Made by a program: the position numbers and the translations under genes. A stretch of DNA of 64,000 bases, from NCBI GenBank assembly GCA_026770025.1, contig JAMXDE010000021.1, forward strand, positions 310,001-374,000, given 5' to 3'. Numbering within the stretch: position 1 is the first letter of the stretch; each line of letters opens with the position of its first letter. Positions 38,697 through 49,980 of the stretch are shown here, in pieces. Under the pieces are notes generated by a model that was not told where the DNA came from, searched no databases, and saw only the letters and a program-made list of their open reading frames with translations. This stretch comes from Craspedostauros australis. Taxonomy: Eukaryota > Bacillariophyta > Bacillariophyceae > Mastogloiales > Achnanthaceae.

Positions 38697-41265
38697 TTAA
38701 CGCGCTCTCCTCAATTTGGCAACTGGCACAGTGTTTGTGAGGACCGCTCTGTCGATCTTCCATCCCGTTATGGTCTGCAACGAAACGACCGTCGATCCAT
38801 ATTTCTGCTGGTCGATGATGACCTCTTGCCCAAAGTAATCACCCGCCTTGAGTGTTTTGTTGTCTGGGTGGCCACCAACGACGCGCACCAGCTCTGCAAT
38901 TTCGTTGGGTTGGGTTGGGGTTGAGTTTTGGAAGTTGGAGGGTGTGGGAGTATGCCATACGATACGATAGAGAGTGCAGAATTGTGCAGGACAGTCGCAA
39001 GCGAAAATACGCAACAGACAATAAAGTAATAGGGTCAGCATCGATGAATGAGTGTGAGCAAAGAGTTGGGACGTCGCGCAGAATTTCCAACGTCAACGCA
39101 TGACGTATGCAAGGTGATTGGCGTTGCATTCAATTCGATGCAGCAAAAGGATGACGAAAAGGCAGGGGTGTTGCGATGCACTTACGGCAAGTTCCAGAGG
39201 TGATGACGAACATGGAGTCACCGAAGTGACCTTGCTCGATGATATTCTCTCCACGCCCGAACGCAATTTCGTCGAAGGAAGCTGCGAGCTTGTTGATCTG
39301 CTCTTGCTCCAGCTCGGAGAACATGGAGATTTTGCTGAGCGTGACGGCGAGCTCCTTGCGCGTGCCCTGTGCCTGCGCCAGCACCTGACGGAATGCCGAT
39401 CTGTGGAGTCCCCACAAGTGGCCATCTGACCTGGCGATGATGGAGGCCGATCTTGGGGCGGAGTACATGAGGGCGAGCTCTCCGAAGCAAGGGTGGGCAT
39501 TCTTGGCGACGGAACCTTCGTAGACGTGGATGAGCGTTCCGCCGGTCCCGTCATCGCGTTCGCCGTCGCCGAGGATGCGGACCTCGAACTTGCCCTCGTC
39601 GATGATGTAGAATCGATCTCCCACGGTTCCCTGCCGGATGACCCAAGTGCCTCTGCTGACGGGGATCGGCTCCATGACGCCAAAAATCATCTCGCGCTGT
39701 TCCTCCGTCACATTTCGGAACATGACGGACGTCTTGATGGCGTTGGCAATGCGCGCCTTTTCGGCGGGCGATTTTTCTGTGTACAATTCCTCCAGGTCGA
39801 CCTCCTGGTTCATGAGGACAGTGTAGTCCTGATCCTCGAGGACGTCGCGCTTGAGCTTTTCGATGGCCTGCGCCTTCTCCTTGGTCATGCGCGTACGGAT
39901 CGGACGGAGACCCTCGTTGGGCATGGCCTCGTTCTCCTCCTCGGGGTCATCGACGGGCAGGCGACCCATGGAGATTTGCTTCTGCTGGGTGATGTCCCGC
40001 ATCGACGAGGTGACGTAGCTCCTCTCCATGCGAGCGGCGTCGGCGACGGTGTCGACGAACATGACGATGATGGTGATGTCGTCGGTTCTGAGTTCGTACT
40101 GGAGCCAGAGCTCGTAACTCTCCGCCACGACGGCACGGCAGGCCTCGAGGGGGTCGGTGAATTTGGCGCAAATGTCGATGACGCTCTGGTTGGTGAGGAA
40201 CTCAAAGATCCCATCACTCGCAATGACGACGACGCGGTCCTCGGGTCGGATCTCCCTGGTGAGCATTTCTGGCTCGGCAAACACGCCGAGCTCTTCGGCC
40301 ATGGCATCTCCCAGAGATCGGGTGAAGGCTGTGCCTGGGTAGTCGCCGTTGGGGCTCCAGACGCGCGGCGGGTCGCCGCCCTCATCGAGCTCCTCGCCGA
40401 GCTCTAGTTCGCCCTCGTCGTTCTGCGAGTCCTCGGGGCCGATCGGTTCCAAACCTTCGAGCTGATCGAGGGAGAGGATGCGCGCGCCCGTGCCCTTGAC
40501 TCGGATGCGCTCGTCCTTTCGGTACGGCGTCTGATCCCGCGACAGAGGGATGGCCTTGAAGGTCTTGTTGTCGCCCACGCCCCCGTGATTGGCCTTCCCC
40601 AGGACGGCGCGGCTGTCGCCGACGTTGCAGACGGTGACGCGATTTCTCTTGCCGTGCACAAAGACAGAAATGGCGGTGGAACCGGACAGGGAGTCGTCGA
40701 GGCTGTTGTCCTGGTGCATCGCCTGGTTGCACTCCACGTGGGCCTTGAGGCAGGCCTGCTGCATCTGGTCCTTGGAGAGCTCTATGTGGTTGAGCGGGTT
40801 GAAGGGGTGGTTTGGGTTCTGCGCTTCGGCCATGCGCTCCAGGTGGTGCTTGTGCTTCTGCGCCTCCTTCTGCTTGCTGCGGTTGATGTGGCGGTTGAGG
40901 TAGCTTGGCATCTTGTCGCGGGCGAACTGGGCGCAAAGGTCGCCGTCGCGGCCGTGGCCGTCGTAGACTGCGAAGTGGGAGTCGGTGTCCTGATTTCCGA
41001 AGCGCGTGGATATGCTGTAGGCGTCCTGGTTGGCCTTGTGGGGGTCGTCGGGGTAGTAGCCGCGCTGGCTGAGGAAGGCGTACCTCAGCTTGAGGCCGCC
41101 GCAGATGATCTCCTCGGGCTTTTCACTCTGGTCGATCTTTCGCAGCGCCTTCTGCTGATGTCCGGCCTTGAGGGACGTCTCTGGCCCTGCGCCGTTGGCC
41201 TTGGCCGATCTGTTGCCATTTGGGGCATCGACTGCGTCCTCTGGGACGGACTCGCAGCAACCCAT
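38697..41265 (-). CDS. PP2C phosphatase with two cyclic-nucleotide-binding domains
   Basis: Exon 1 is 41265-39186, intron 39185-38894 (donor GTAAGT, acceptor TTGCAG), exon 2 is 38893-38697; 758 residues. The start at 41265 gives MGCCESVPED, a good N-myristoylation plus palmitoylation site, so it is probably membrane-bound. The PP2C domain (about 55-430) has NQDAYS, FAVYDGHGRDG (about 95-105), GSTAISVFVHG, VCNVGDSRAVLG and ASDGIFEFL, the full Asp metal-ligand set. A first CNBD (about 512-630) has RQGTVGDRFYIIDEG and CFGELALMYSAPRSAS, an intact phosphate-binding cassette. A second CNBD spans the intron (ENIIEQGHFGDSMFVITSGT, then GDYFGQEVII) and lacks the Arg of the cassette. In land plants a related PP2C-CNBD-protein-kinase fusion exists; here no kinase follows. 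It probably dephosphorylates proteins under cGMP or cAMP control. Confidence 0.92.
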
Positions 41266-41645
41266 CTTTGCTGTTGCTTGTGTTGCTGTTGCTTGTGTTG
41301 CTGTTGCTTGTGTTGATTGTAGTGGTGCCTGTGCTGGTGCTGTTCGATGGGTTCCGTGAGTTGCGGAGGAGGCGTCGATGACTGTGGCGACTTGGGTCCC
41401 TTGAATGCGATTGTCCGTGGAGAGTATGAACAGCTGGATCAATCAAGCAAGGCCCTCTGAGGTCCTCCAAGTGAGAGATCGAAGCTGTCCGAGGATCGTC
41501 TGGAGTACTTGAGATACGAGGAAGAGTGGCAAGAGCGACACGGAAGCGATGTGGTGCTGCTTTTGGTGATGTTCTGTTGGACGATGTGAGGAAGGAAGGA
41601 TGTTGTGTAGTGTGTTGGTGCAGCCTCGTATAATACTTTACTCAG

Positions 41646-41678
41646 TTCAACTCAACTCAATTCAACTCAACTCAACTC
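41646..41678 (+). repeat. CTCAA pentanucleotide repeat
   Basis: Six to seven units of (C/T)TCAA. Confidence 0.85.
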
Positions 41679-42950
41679 GGGCGCGTATTCGCAGGTGACG
41701 CTGTGACCGCGAAGATGAAGAGGCTGGCCCGTGTGTGATGGTCTTTGTGATGTCGGGAGCCTTCAACTGGCGATGACCAAGAGCTGGTTGCCGCCTTTTG
41801 TGCTTCTCTCTCTCCTTGTTTGCTGCTGTGCCTGCACCTGCGGATGTGGTGTTCGCCCTTCCCTGGTCGTACGATCTGCTCGTAGGTCGTAGTCGTGGTC
41901 GTATGGAAACTGCGGCTGCGACAGTATTGATGAAGTGCTCTTGTGCCTTTCCTCTTGTTTGCCTTGCTTCGTGTGGCGACGATGGTGGTCGTTGCTGCGG
42001 TTGTATAATGGATGTTATCGCGACACACGGGGCTGCTTTGTTTGTCGCTGCTGCTGCTTCTCTCTGTGTGTCAGTGCTTCCTTTGCGCGTGTGTTGTTCG
42101 TGCCGTCGTTGCCGTATCTCCTTCGCTTCCCGCCAAGGGAGGTGCCCGCAGATACCGATACCTTGTTGGCGCCTCTGCGTGTCCACGCTTTCGGCCTTGC
42201 GCGGAATCCGCTCCTCTCTTTTTCGTGTTGTTGTTTGTCTCGCTTCTTTTCTTCGCCATAAATTCTGCCCGACTTCGTCAAGATGTCCATTGTCGAACAC
42301 TTGATTCACTATCGGCACTAGTAGTTCCTCTCTCCGTTGATAGACTGCGCTGCCCGAATCATCTGTGCCCCAACAGATCCAAACCACAACAAACATCCCA
42401 TGAAGGTGACAGACAGCGTGTGGAATCGAATTCAACTCGGGTCATTTGGTGTGACACCACAATGACCGTTCGGGTTTTTCGTCTCCTCCCGATTTTGGTC
42501 GTCTGCCCTGTGTCCTGGTCGTGGATTGCGGGTATCCGCTTGACGTCACGCTTGTTCCCAACACGCACAGACACATCACATCACCTCGCAGAACATCAAT
42601 CATGTCTTTTGGGAGGGATACATCACACCCAATTTGCACAGACAGACAGACAAGGCGTTGCCCGAACATCAAGGAAGAAATCCAAACACTAACACGTGTT
42701 GTGTCCACCACAACAAGGAAGACGACCACAAGAAAGTCCATCAACCGACACCACCAAAACGGAACCAAGAGGATCAAGGATCCGAGCACCAACACAGCCT
42801 CAGCAAAGACGGCTTGGTGAGAGAGCACCTCGAACGCAAACACACTCCGTCCCGCGCTCCATCTTCCGCTACATCCCACACTCCATCCTCAACCCCTATC
42901 CCTGTCACATTCCTGTTCCTGTTGGTGTTGCTGCAACAATACAATAAAAC

Positions 42951-42986
42951 GCAACACAACGCAACACAGCGCAACACAGCGCACAC
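42951..42986 (+). repeat. GCAACACA(A/G)C decamer repeat
   Basis: Three tandem decamers plus a partial copy in the leader region of the DWNN gene. Confidence 0.75.
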
Positions 42987-43149
42987 GTCATTGCTGTCTT
43001 GCCCAGCTGGTTGAATTGACAGAACCGAAGAGGACTGCAGAGAGCCATCAGAGCTGTCAGAATCGTCAGAGCGGCCGAAACGAATCATCGTGCACCACTT
43101 CTTTGCTCCACTCTTTTTGCACGCTCGCTGAGCATCACTTCTCGTCACC

Positions 43150-45921
43150 ATGGCGTCCACCATCTTGTACAAGTTCCGGTCAGGAACGACCTTCGAGGCG
43201 CTGCCGCTGCCAGGATCTGCCGCGCGCCTGTTCGACGTCAAGAAGGGCATCGTGCGCGCCAAGAAGCTCGATGGCAACGGCATGGAGTTCGACCTCTCCG
43301 TGCGCAACGCGGACACCAACGAAGAGTACGCCAACGAGGGCATGGTGCTTCCCAGAGGCACCCGATTGATCGTGCAGCGGCTTCCCGCACCTCGCGGACA
43401 GGGCTTCCTGGCCCGCATGGCGCGCAACGAGCAGCTGGGCGGATCTGCACCGGCCGGCGGCCCCACGCAACACCCCAGCGGCTACTACACCATCGAGAGC
43501 CACCAAGACGACGAGGACGAATTCGTCTCGTCGTCCGCGCGCGCTGGCACCGATGATCAGGAGATCGCGGCTCTGCAAGCCGTCACGCACATGCGCCCCG
43601 ATGGTCCCACCATGACGGGCGGTGGCGGCCATTACGGCGGCGGTGGTCCCGGGCGCGGTGGTGGCGGTCCTGCTGGAAGCGGAGCGGGCAGAGGTGGCTT
43701 CCGATCGCACGGCGGCGGAGGCCACTACCGACCCAACGCAGACCCGGAACTCCGAGACCAGGAACGGAAGATGATGCCGAAGAAGCGCGCCACCGGAATC
43801 CCAAGGACCTTCCTCAACCTATCGGCACCGCCGCAAACGGACGGCGCGCAGGACGGGGAGGGCAACGAGACTAACGTGCCCCTGCTGCAGCCCAACGCCA
43901 TCGGCTTCGAGGAGCTCAAGAACCGAGGCGGCGGCCAGTCGGAGATCGCGACGGGTACTAAGAAGGATCTAGACTACGCATTGAAATTGACCGCGACTTC
44001 AATTCCTGATTACCTCCAGTGTGCCATTTGTGAAAGTGTTGTCAAAAATGCAATGATGCTGCCCTGGGACCCGGAAGGCCGGACCACGTGCGAATCCTGC
44101 ATCCGAGATGCGCTCACGCAGAACGGATACCGGTGCCCGCTCACGGGACAGGACGGGGTCAGCCCCGACGATCTCATCGCCAACATCGGCCTGCGCAAGG
44201 CCGCAGAGATGTTCATCAAGGGCGTCATGGACAAGATCGACGAGATCGAGAAGCAGCAGGTGCAGGAGGCCGAAGTCACCGCCACCGATGTGGGCAAGGC
44301 CGGCGGCGACATCCTCGACGGCGACAGCACCGAGAAGGGGGTGCTCGTCACCAAGAAGATCAACCTGCAGAAGAAGAAGGCTGACGATGATCCCTTCGGA
44401 GGCTCTGCCGATGACATTTTCGGTGGCGACGTCTTCGCCGTGGGTGGTGGCGACGATGAGGACAACAACAACAATACCGACAACGACACCAAGACCAAGA
44501 CCAAGAAGAGCGTCACTGCCAACAGCAACGCGAATGACAAGGCAGGCGATGGCAATGCGGCAAAGGCAGGTGACGCCAAAGCGTCGGGCAACGATGGAGA
44601 CGCTCGGGCCATCAAGTCGGAAAGTGCTGCAGCCAAGGATGCCACCCAGCATCCTAACGAATCAGCAGGTGCGACGAAGCAAGGCAACGACGCTGGAACC
44701 AACCAAAATCACAGCGACGCCAATGGCAGCAACGCCATCCCTAACAATAACAGCATGGATAAGCAGGACGGTACCACCGGGGCGCACGGCGGGCGTTCCC
44801 ACAGATCCGGGAGCTTTGACAGCCAGGGCCGACACGACCGACGCTATGGCAACCACCACAACGATGGCAACCGCCGCGAACGTCGGCGTGGGCCGCCAGC
44901 TGGATACGCCATGGGACCGGCCGGCGGGGCCGCAACCGCCATGCGTGGTCGCGATAACCGTTACAATGACAGAGGCCGCGGGCGTTCTGGCAAGCGCAAC
45001 GATCGTTCGGGGTCCTTTGATGGCGATCCATCGGCGGGCGGTCATGATCAGAGACAATATGTAAGTTGGTTGGCATGTCTTGTGCTGTTGTGGGGTCTTG
45101 TGTCTGTTTGCGTTGTGTTTGGATGCATGGCAACACTGAGGAAGGTTCATCTCAGAAGAGCCATGGCATATTTGGCATTCAACAGATGCAGGCCGCACGG
45201 CGGTGCTTCAATGTTGCGTTTGCCATGTTGCAGGTCGTTTGGATTGGAGAGGCTCGGTTCCATTGGTATTATCCTTTCGACAAGTGGTTGAGAGAACGAC
45301 GAACAGATTCTTGAGGAGTGATGCAAACAGCGGTTACTCTACGAGCATTGCATACTTGTTCTGCCCCACACATACATATAGTCTGCCCCATTCCCATTGT
45401 AATCAATCATCGAAGACACTTTGACCAAATCTAACGAAGCTGCTTCTTCTGCGATTCCCTTGACTATCTCATATGCAATGTACGACACTGCGATGTACTT
45501 TCATGTCCTGCATTCTAATGCAATGCATGCTAATGCAATGCATAACCATCTGATCCAACTGAAATGCTGATTGCTGCAGCGCGAGAACCAGGACAACAGA
45601 GGCCCGAAGCGAAGTCGCGGCGAGGAACACGGCGATCCTCGATGGGGCCATGGTCACACATATCCGCCACCACATGGCCACATGAATCAACAGCAACAGC
45701 AGCAACAACAACCGCAGCAGCACGGCGGACGATACAACGATGGATCGTTCGATGGCGGACGCGGTGGACGTGGCGGTGGTCGCGGCCAGTTCGGCGGTGG
45801 CTTCCGCGGAGGATACCGTGGTGGACGTGGCGGCGGTGGTCGTGGTGGTGGCGGACGATGGGGCGGACGTGGCCCTGGCGGATTCCGAGGTGGTCGTGGA
45901 TACGGACGCGGGCGGTTCTAA
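43150..45921 (+). CDS. DWNN-domain / RING protein, RBBP6-Mpe1 family
   Basis: Exon 1 is 43150-45060 (637 codons), intron 45061-45579 (donor GTAAGT, acceptor TGCAG), exon 2 is 45580-45921; 750 residues. Residues 3-80 are a DWNN ubiquitin-like domain at the extreme N-terminus (ILYKFRSGTTFEALPLPGSA, FDLSVRNADTNEEY, LPRGTRLIVQRLPAPRG). A Gly-rich segment and GIPRTFLNL follow. A RING/U-box-like module (about 286-345) has LQCAICESVVKNAMMLPW, TTCESCIRDAL and GYRCPLTG. The remainder is Asn/Asp/Lys-rich and ends in RGG repeats (about 700-750). Relatives such as Mpe1 and RBBP6 belong to the pre-mRNA cleavage and polyadenylation machinery and act as E3 ligases. The CCHC zinc knuckle usually placed between DWNN and RING is not visible; its place holds GGGHYRPN. 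The RGG tail suggests RNA binding. Confidence 0.92.
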
Positions 45922-46197
45922 GACGGTTTGGACTCTGGGAGGAAGATGCAGTCAGTGTTGCAACACAGTCAACAAAGGAGGTATAGTACACTACAAATCA
46001 ACAAGGGCACCGCAAGCGATGTATGAGCTCGCCTCTCTGTGGAGAGCGTTGAAATGGAAAGCCAAGGAAGATGCGACGAGGAAGGTCTTCGTCAAAGCGG
46101 GAGGAGCAGAGGGAGGACCACGGAAGCAGAGAGTAGGAAGAATACTTCTCTACCCTCTTCTCTTCCTGCAAAACAAAACGATGGATTTGCCACACAC

Positions 46198-46203
46198 AAT
46201 AAA
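46198..46203 (+). terminator. Candidate polyadenylation signal of DWNN gene
   Basis: AATAAA about 280 bases after the DWNN gene stop codon. Confidence 0.3.
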
Positions 46204-46235
46204 CAGAACTAAACAGAACTAAACAGAACTAAACA
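46201..46235 (+). repeat. AAACAGAACT decamer repeat
   Basis: Three tandem decamers and a partial fourth copy. Confidence 0.85.
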
Positions 46236-47447
46236 ATGGATACAGTCACCACGCAGCAACCAGAAACACACGCTCTACAAGTATGCATCGATGTTGTAAT
46301 GATGGTGTAAGTCTCTCAACAGAGATTGAAGTTACAGGCAGATAGAACGAAACTAGAGAGTGGGTACGATAGGTCGTAGAGTATGCACGTAAAATATAAT
46401 ATGATAACATGGTAGAATAGAATCTAATATAATACTATCCAAACAAGAAGATGATGAGGGAAGTGCACCCGAAGATAGAATAGCCGTGAGAAATTGAATC
46501 TGTTGGTACTGACACGATACTGATACGACTACTTCGCAGAAATTTATGCGTCGTTGCAGTTGTGGCGATGGTGATGATGGTGTCGTGATTGGTGTCATTT
46601 GTTGTGATGAGTCCGGGCTGACGTGGTAGTGAGATTCGTTGCGCTGTTCGAGTCATGCCAAATGGTGATTGCGTGGGTGCGTCGCGAGAAATTTTTGGTT
46701 GGCCCACACCACATCGGGTCATGTTCTGCTGACTTGTGATGAGAAGTTTTGCCGTGGTGGCGGCCATCAAAAATGCCACGCATTCCACATCCAAAGACGA
46801 CAAAGACGATACTGGGGACCACGCACACAAACAGAGAGAGTGTTGAGTAGATCAGAGTAGATCGGAGTCGACTGCGCTCCACCTCACTGCAATTCACAAC
46901 AACTCACTGCAACTCACTCAAACAGACCACAGATACCAGAGTACTATCCTTCCACGCGACAACGAGAAACCTGCGCTGCCATTCGAACAACCGATCAACC
47001 AGAGACGAGCATTGTTGGCACCATCCCAGTCACAACAGACTATCGCAGTTCGCCTTGTGTCTCTTTGAACATATATTATATTATACTACGTCGAGCACAT
47101 TCAATTCATAGCATACTATACTTGTGGAGCATTGTGCAGAACACAACAAGCACAACAGTGGAAACACCATCTTCTGCTTCCTCTTCGCCATCATCGCCAT
47201 CTCCTTCCGAAACCTGTCACAAACATCCACATTGACACCAACACCCGCGTTCGCTGACAGCATCAGTTGTCAACATCAATCAGCCACAAATTCAGAACTT
47301 CACCGCATTCCCACAATCTGACAAAAGCGGCGTTCCACTGCGAAGCACCCAAAGAATCGGCCATCTCTCTGCTCGTTTCCATTCCTCTTCCCGATCATCC
47401 AACCATCCAACAATCCGAAGTTCGTGATCACAAAAGACAGAAGCAGC

Positions 47448-47455
47448 TATATAAG
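47448..47455 (+). promoter_or_regulatory. TATA-like element near TerC start
   Basis: TATATAAG lies about 45 bases upstream of the TerC ATG. If used, the 5' leader would be very short, so it is only a candidate. Confidence 0.2.
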
Positions 47456-47500
47456 CAACATCATTGGCAACATTTACAACATCAGCAACAACAAGCCAAC

Positions 47501-48996
47501 ATGAAGGCCAGCACTCCAATCAACGTCGGTCTCATGACGACGATATGTTCCGCGATCGCCACAATGCAGTTGATGCAGCATTGCGCTGCGTTCGTCCCAT
47601 CAACCTCCAATGGCCGATCCATCAATGCGAGGCTCTCGCAGAACCGATTGCTGCAAACCGAGCGGCCCCAGTCGCCAACATCACAATTGCAATCGCAGCT
47701 GCGAATGAGAATGCACGACCACCAGTCTTCCTATCAGCCCATCTTTTCCAATGACCGCATCAGCCGCACTCAAACGAAATCAACGACAAGCACACGTGCT
47801 GCCGCTGTCGGGAGAAGCAGCGTCAAACTCAACCTCTTCGAAAACAAGGATCAGGTCGTTGATGGACGAACGAAGCTCAATAGCAGCGAGATCAACAGCG
47901 CCGCATTGTCGGACAAGGCCGACGTCAACGCCATGGCGATGGACGACGGCGTCCAACTCGCCCTGCAACGAACTGGCCTGTGGGTCAGCGCCGCCATCGT
48001 CTTTGGCACCGCGCTGGGACAATTCTACGACGTGGACACGAGCGGTGAATTCTTCGCGGGATACCTCCTCGAACAATCCCTCTCCATTGACAACCTCCTC
48101 GTCTTCCTCCTCCTCTTCGAATACTTCCAAATCCCCACGGAGTACCAGAATCGCATCCTCAATTGGGGTATCATGGGTGCCATCGTCATGCGCGCCATCA
48201 TGATCGGCGCCGGCGCCGTCGCCATACACCAGTTTCACGCCGTCTTGCTCGTCTTTGCCGCCATTTTGATTTACAGCTCCGGCAAGGTCCTGCTGGGATT
48301 CGGCGAGGACGACGACGAAGAGGAAGATCTCAGCAACAACCAGATCATCAAACTGGCCAGCAGCCTCATCAATTCGACCGACCGCTTCGATGGCGACAGA
48401 TTCTTCACCATCATCGACGGCGTCAAGACGGCGACACCCGTCTTTCTTTGCATGGTGGCCGTGGAGATCAGCGATATTGTCTTTGCCGTGGATAGCATTC
48501 CGGCCGTCTTTGGTGTGACGGAAGTAAGTGGGTTGTGTTTTCTGCTCTACATGTGTTTTGCATCCTGTGCATTGTGCCATGCGATGATTTGCTGCGTGTG
48601 CAATGCACTGTTCAATTGTGCTCGTGCATTTGCAATACCCAACATCTCACCCCTTTCATTTCTGCATCGCCTCAACAATCAACCACTGTGTACAACACAC
48701 ACATCCATGCAATCCAAAATTCCCAGAACCCGCTGGTCGTCTTCTCGTCCAACCTCTTTGCCATCATGGGCCTGCGGAGCCTGTACACCATCCTCTCCAA
48801 GGCGGCATCCGAACTCAAGTATCTGGAACCGGCCGTGGCAGTCGTGCTGGGATTCATCGGCGTCAAGATGGTCGCCGAGTACGCCGGATACGCGACACCG
48901 ACGGAGGTCTCTCTCGGCGTCGTCCTCACCTTGCTGGGTGCGGGGATCGGGGCATCGGTGTGGGAGAACAACCAAATCTCGGCGTCGGAGCAGTAG
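47501..48996 (+). CDS. TerC-family membrane protein, probably plastid-targeted
   Basis: Exon 1 is 47501-48523 (341 codons from MKASTPINVG), intron 48524-48726 (donor GTAAGT, acceptor CCCAG), exon 2 is 48727-48996; 430 residues. The longer frame upstream begins at TTG. The N-terminus is a signal-peptide-like stretch ending CAAFVPSTSNGR, which fits the A|F-V/A-P motif of bipartite plastid presequences in diatoms, followed by a Ser/Arg-rich transit-like region to about 150. The TerC domain (about 160-425) has seven or so membrane helices with LEQSLSIDNLLVF, VAVEISDIVFAVDSIPAVFG and, across the splice, NPLVVFSSNLFAIMGLRSLY, all hallmark acidic-residue motifs. Bacterial TerC is linked to tellurite resistance and metal-ion export. 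The plant plastid homologue is needed for thylakoid membrane protein insertion, which is the most likely role here. Confidence 0.94.
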
Positions 48997-49980
48997 CAAA
49001 CCATTGTGGCGTTCTATGATGCTAGAGAGAGAAAGAGAGTAGAGTAAAGTCCTCAAATGATAATCTCGATACTATCAATTATGTTGGTCTCCGCGGATAG
49101 AGAGAGGTGTGTTCCATTGCTCCGCAAACTAGTCACGGAACAATCGTTGCGCGAGGTTGCAGGACATGCGATAGGAAAGACCCTGCTGTTCGAGAACCAA
49201 CATCTCCAGTGTGCCTGCTTCTTGCAAAGATCCACAGCTTCTGTTCAGAGCACGCATTCGATAAACACGGGAGAAGCAAGCTGGTGTTGACGATAGTATG
49301 GCAGTAGTAGTAGTAGTAGTACAGAGTTACTGACAACGTGCATCTGGTCGTGGACGAATCCGAGGTGACGACAACGTTGATCATTGTTGGTTTACTCCGA
49401 TTCCTGTCCTTCGTCGCGGCTTGCAATGAATTCTCCGCCAACCGGGGCTGTCTTTGTTGGTTTGCTGTAGTAGCTTCCTTGTGTGTGTGTGTTTGTTTGA
49501 TTATTATTGTTTGTTTTGTGTTGGAGGAAAGACGCACGCGTGATGGAGGTAGAGAAGGATAGGGAAAGAGCGGTGCCGACCGTACCTATGTTCATGCGTT
49601 CCGATGACGACCACGGCAGAGGCGGCTGGAGTTGGAGTGAGCAAGACTTCACATCTTGTGTCTCCTGCAATGATCGAAGATAAGAGGATGTGGTTGCGCT
49701 TGCCATGATGCTGCTGAGAGTGTTGATGAGAGTGTTGACAACGACGACGGCAACAGTACCGATGACGACGATTGATATGAATATGACAGTGCTCGCTGGC
49801 ACGTTCAAAATTGCGATGGGATGAGGTTCATGCACGGCCAAGTCAGCAGCTCGAGCAGGCAGATCATCGGTCTGATGTATGGTACTCTGTGGATATTCGT
49901 ACGCGCTGCGAGTAGCACGCTTCGAGACATCGTCGCATGCGTGGTCGAATGGTTTAGAGTTTCATCGTCCGTATCCCAAG
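48997..49980. other. Convergent 3' intergenic region
   Basis: About 1 kb between the TerC (+) and ubiquitin-fold (-) 3' ends. It has an AGT triplet run (49303-49321). A minus-strand frame at 49392-49841 contains one hydrophobic stretch but no domain and is not called. Confidence 0.45.
49303..49321 (+). repeat. (AGT)n triplet repeat
   Basis: Six AGT units. Confidence 0.85.

Larger units (their letters stand above)
41266..43149. other. Long divergent promoter region
   Basis: 1.9 kb between the start codons of the PP2C-CNBD (-) and DWNN (+) genes. Repeats: TGTTGCTGTTGCT upstream of the PP2C ATG, CTCAA pentamers at 41646-41678, and a GCAACACA(A/G)C decamer at 42951-42986. Long open frames on both strands at 41662-42435 have biased, domain-free composition and are not called. 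Confidence 0.5.
45922..47500. other. Intergenic region between DWNN and TerC genes
   Basis: 1.6 kb with no supported gene. It contains an AATAAA at 46198-46203 and a decamer repeat (46201-46235) after the DWNN gene, CTCACTGCAA repeats at about 46880-46920, and a TATATAAG at 47448-47455 close to the TerC start. Confidence 0.5.

Noticed and set aside
41662-42435. 257-codon minus-strand frame between the PP2C and DWNN genes
   Set aside because: Arg/Gln/Thr-rich, no domain, overlapped by other frames on the opposite strand, and located in a divergent promoter region.
49392-49841. Minus-strand frame with one hydrophobic segment
   Set aside because: Low-complexity Thr/Ser/Asn tail, no domain, located in a convergent 3' region.
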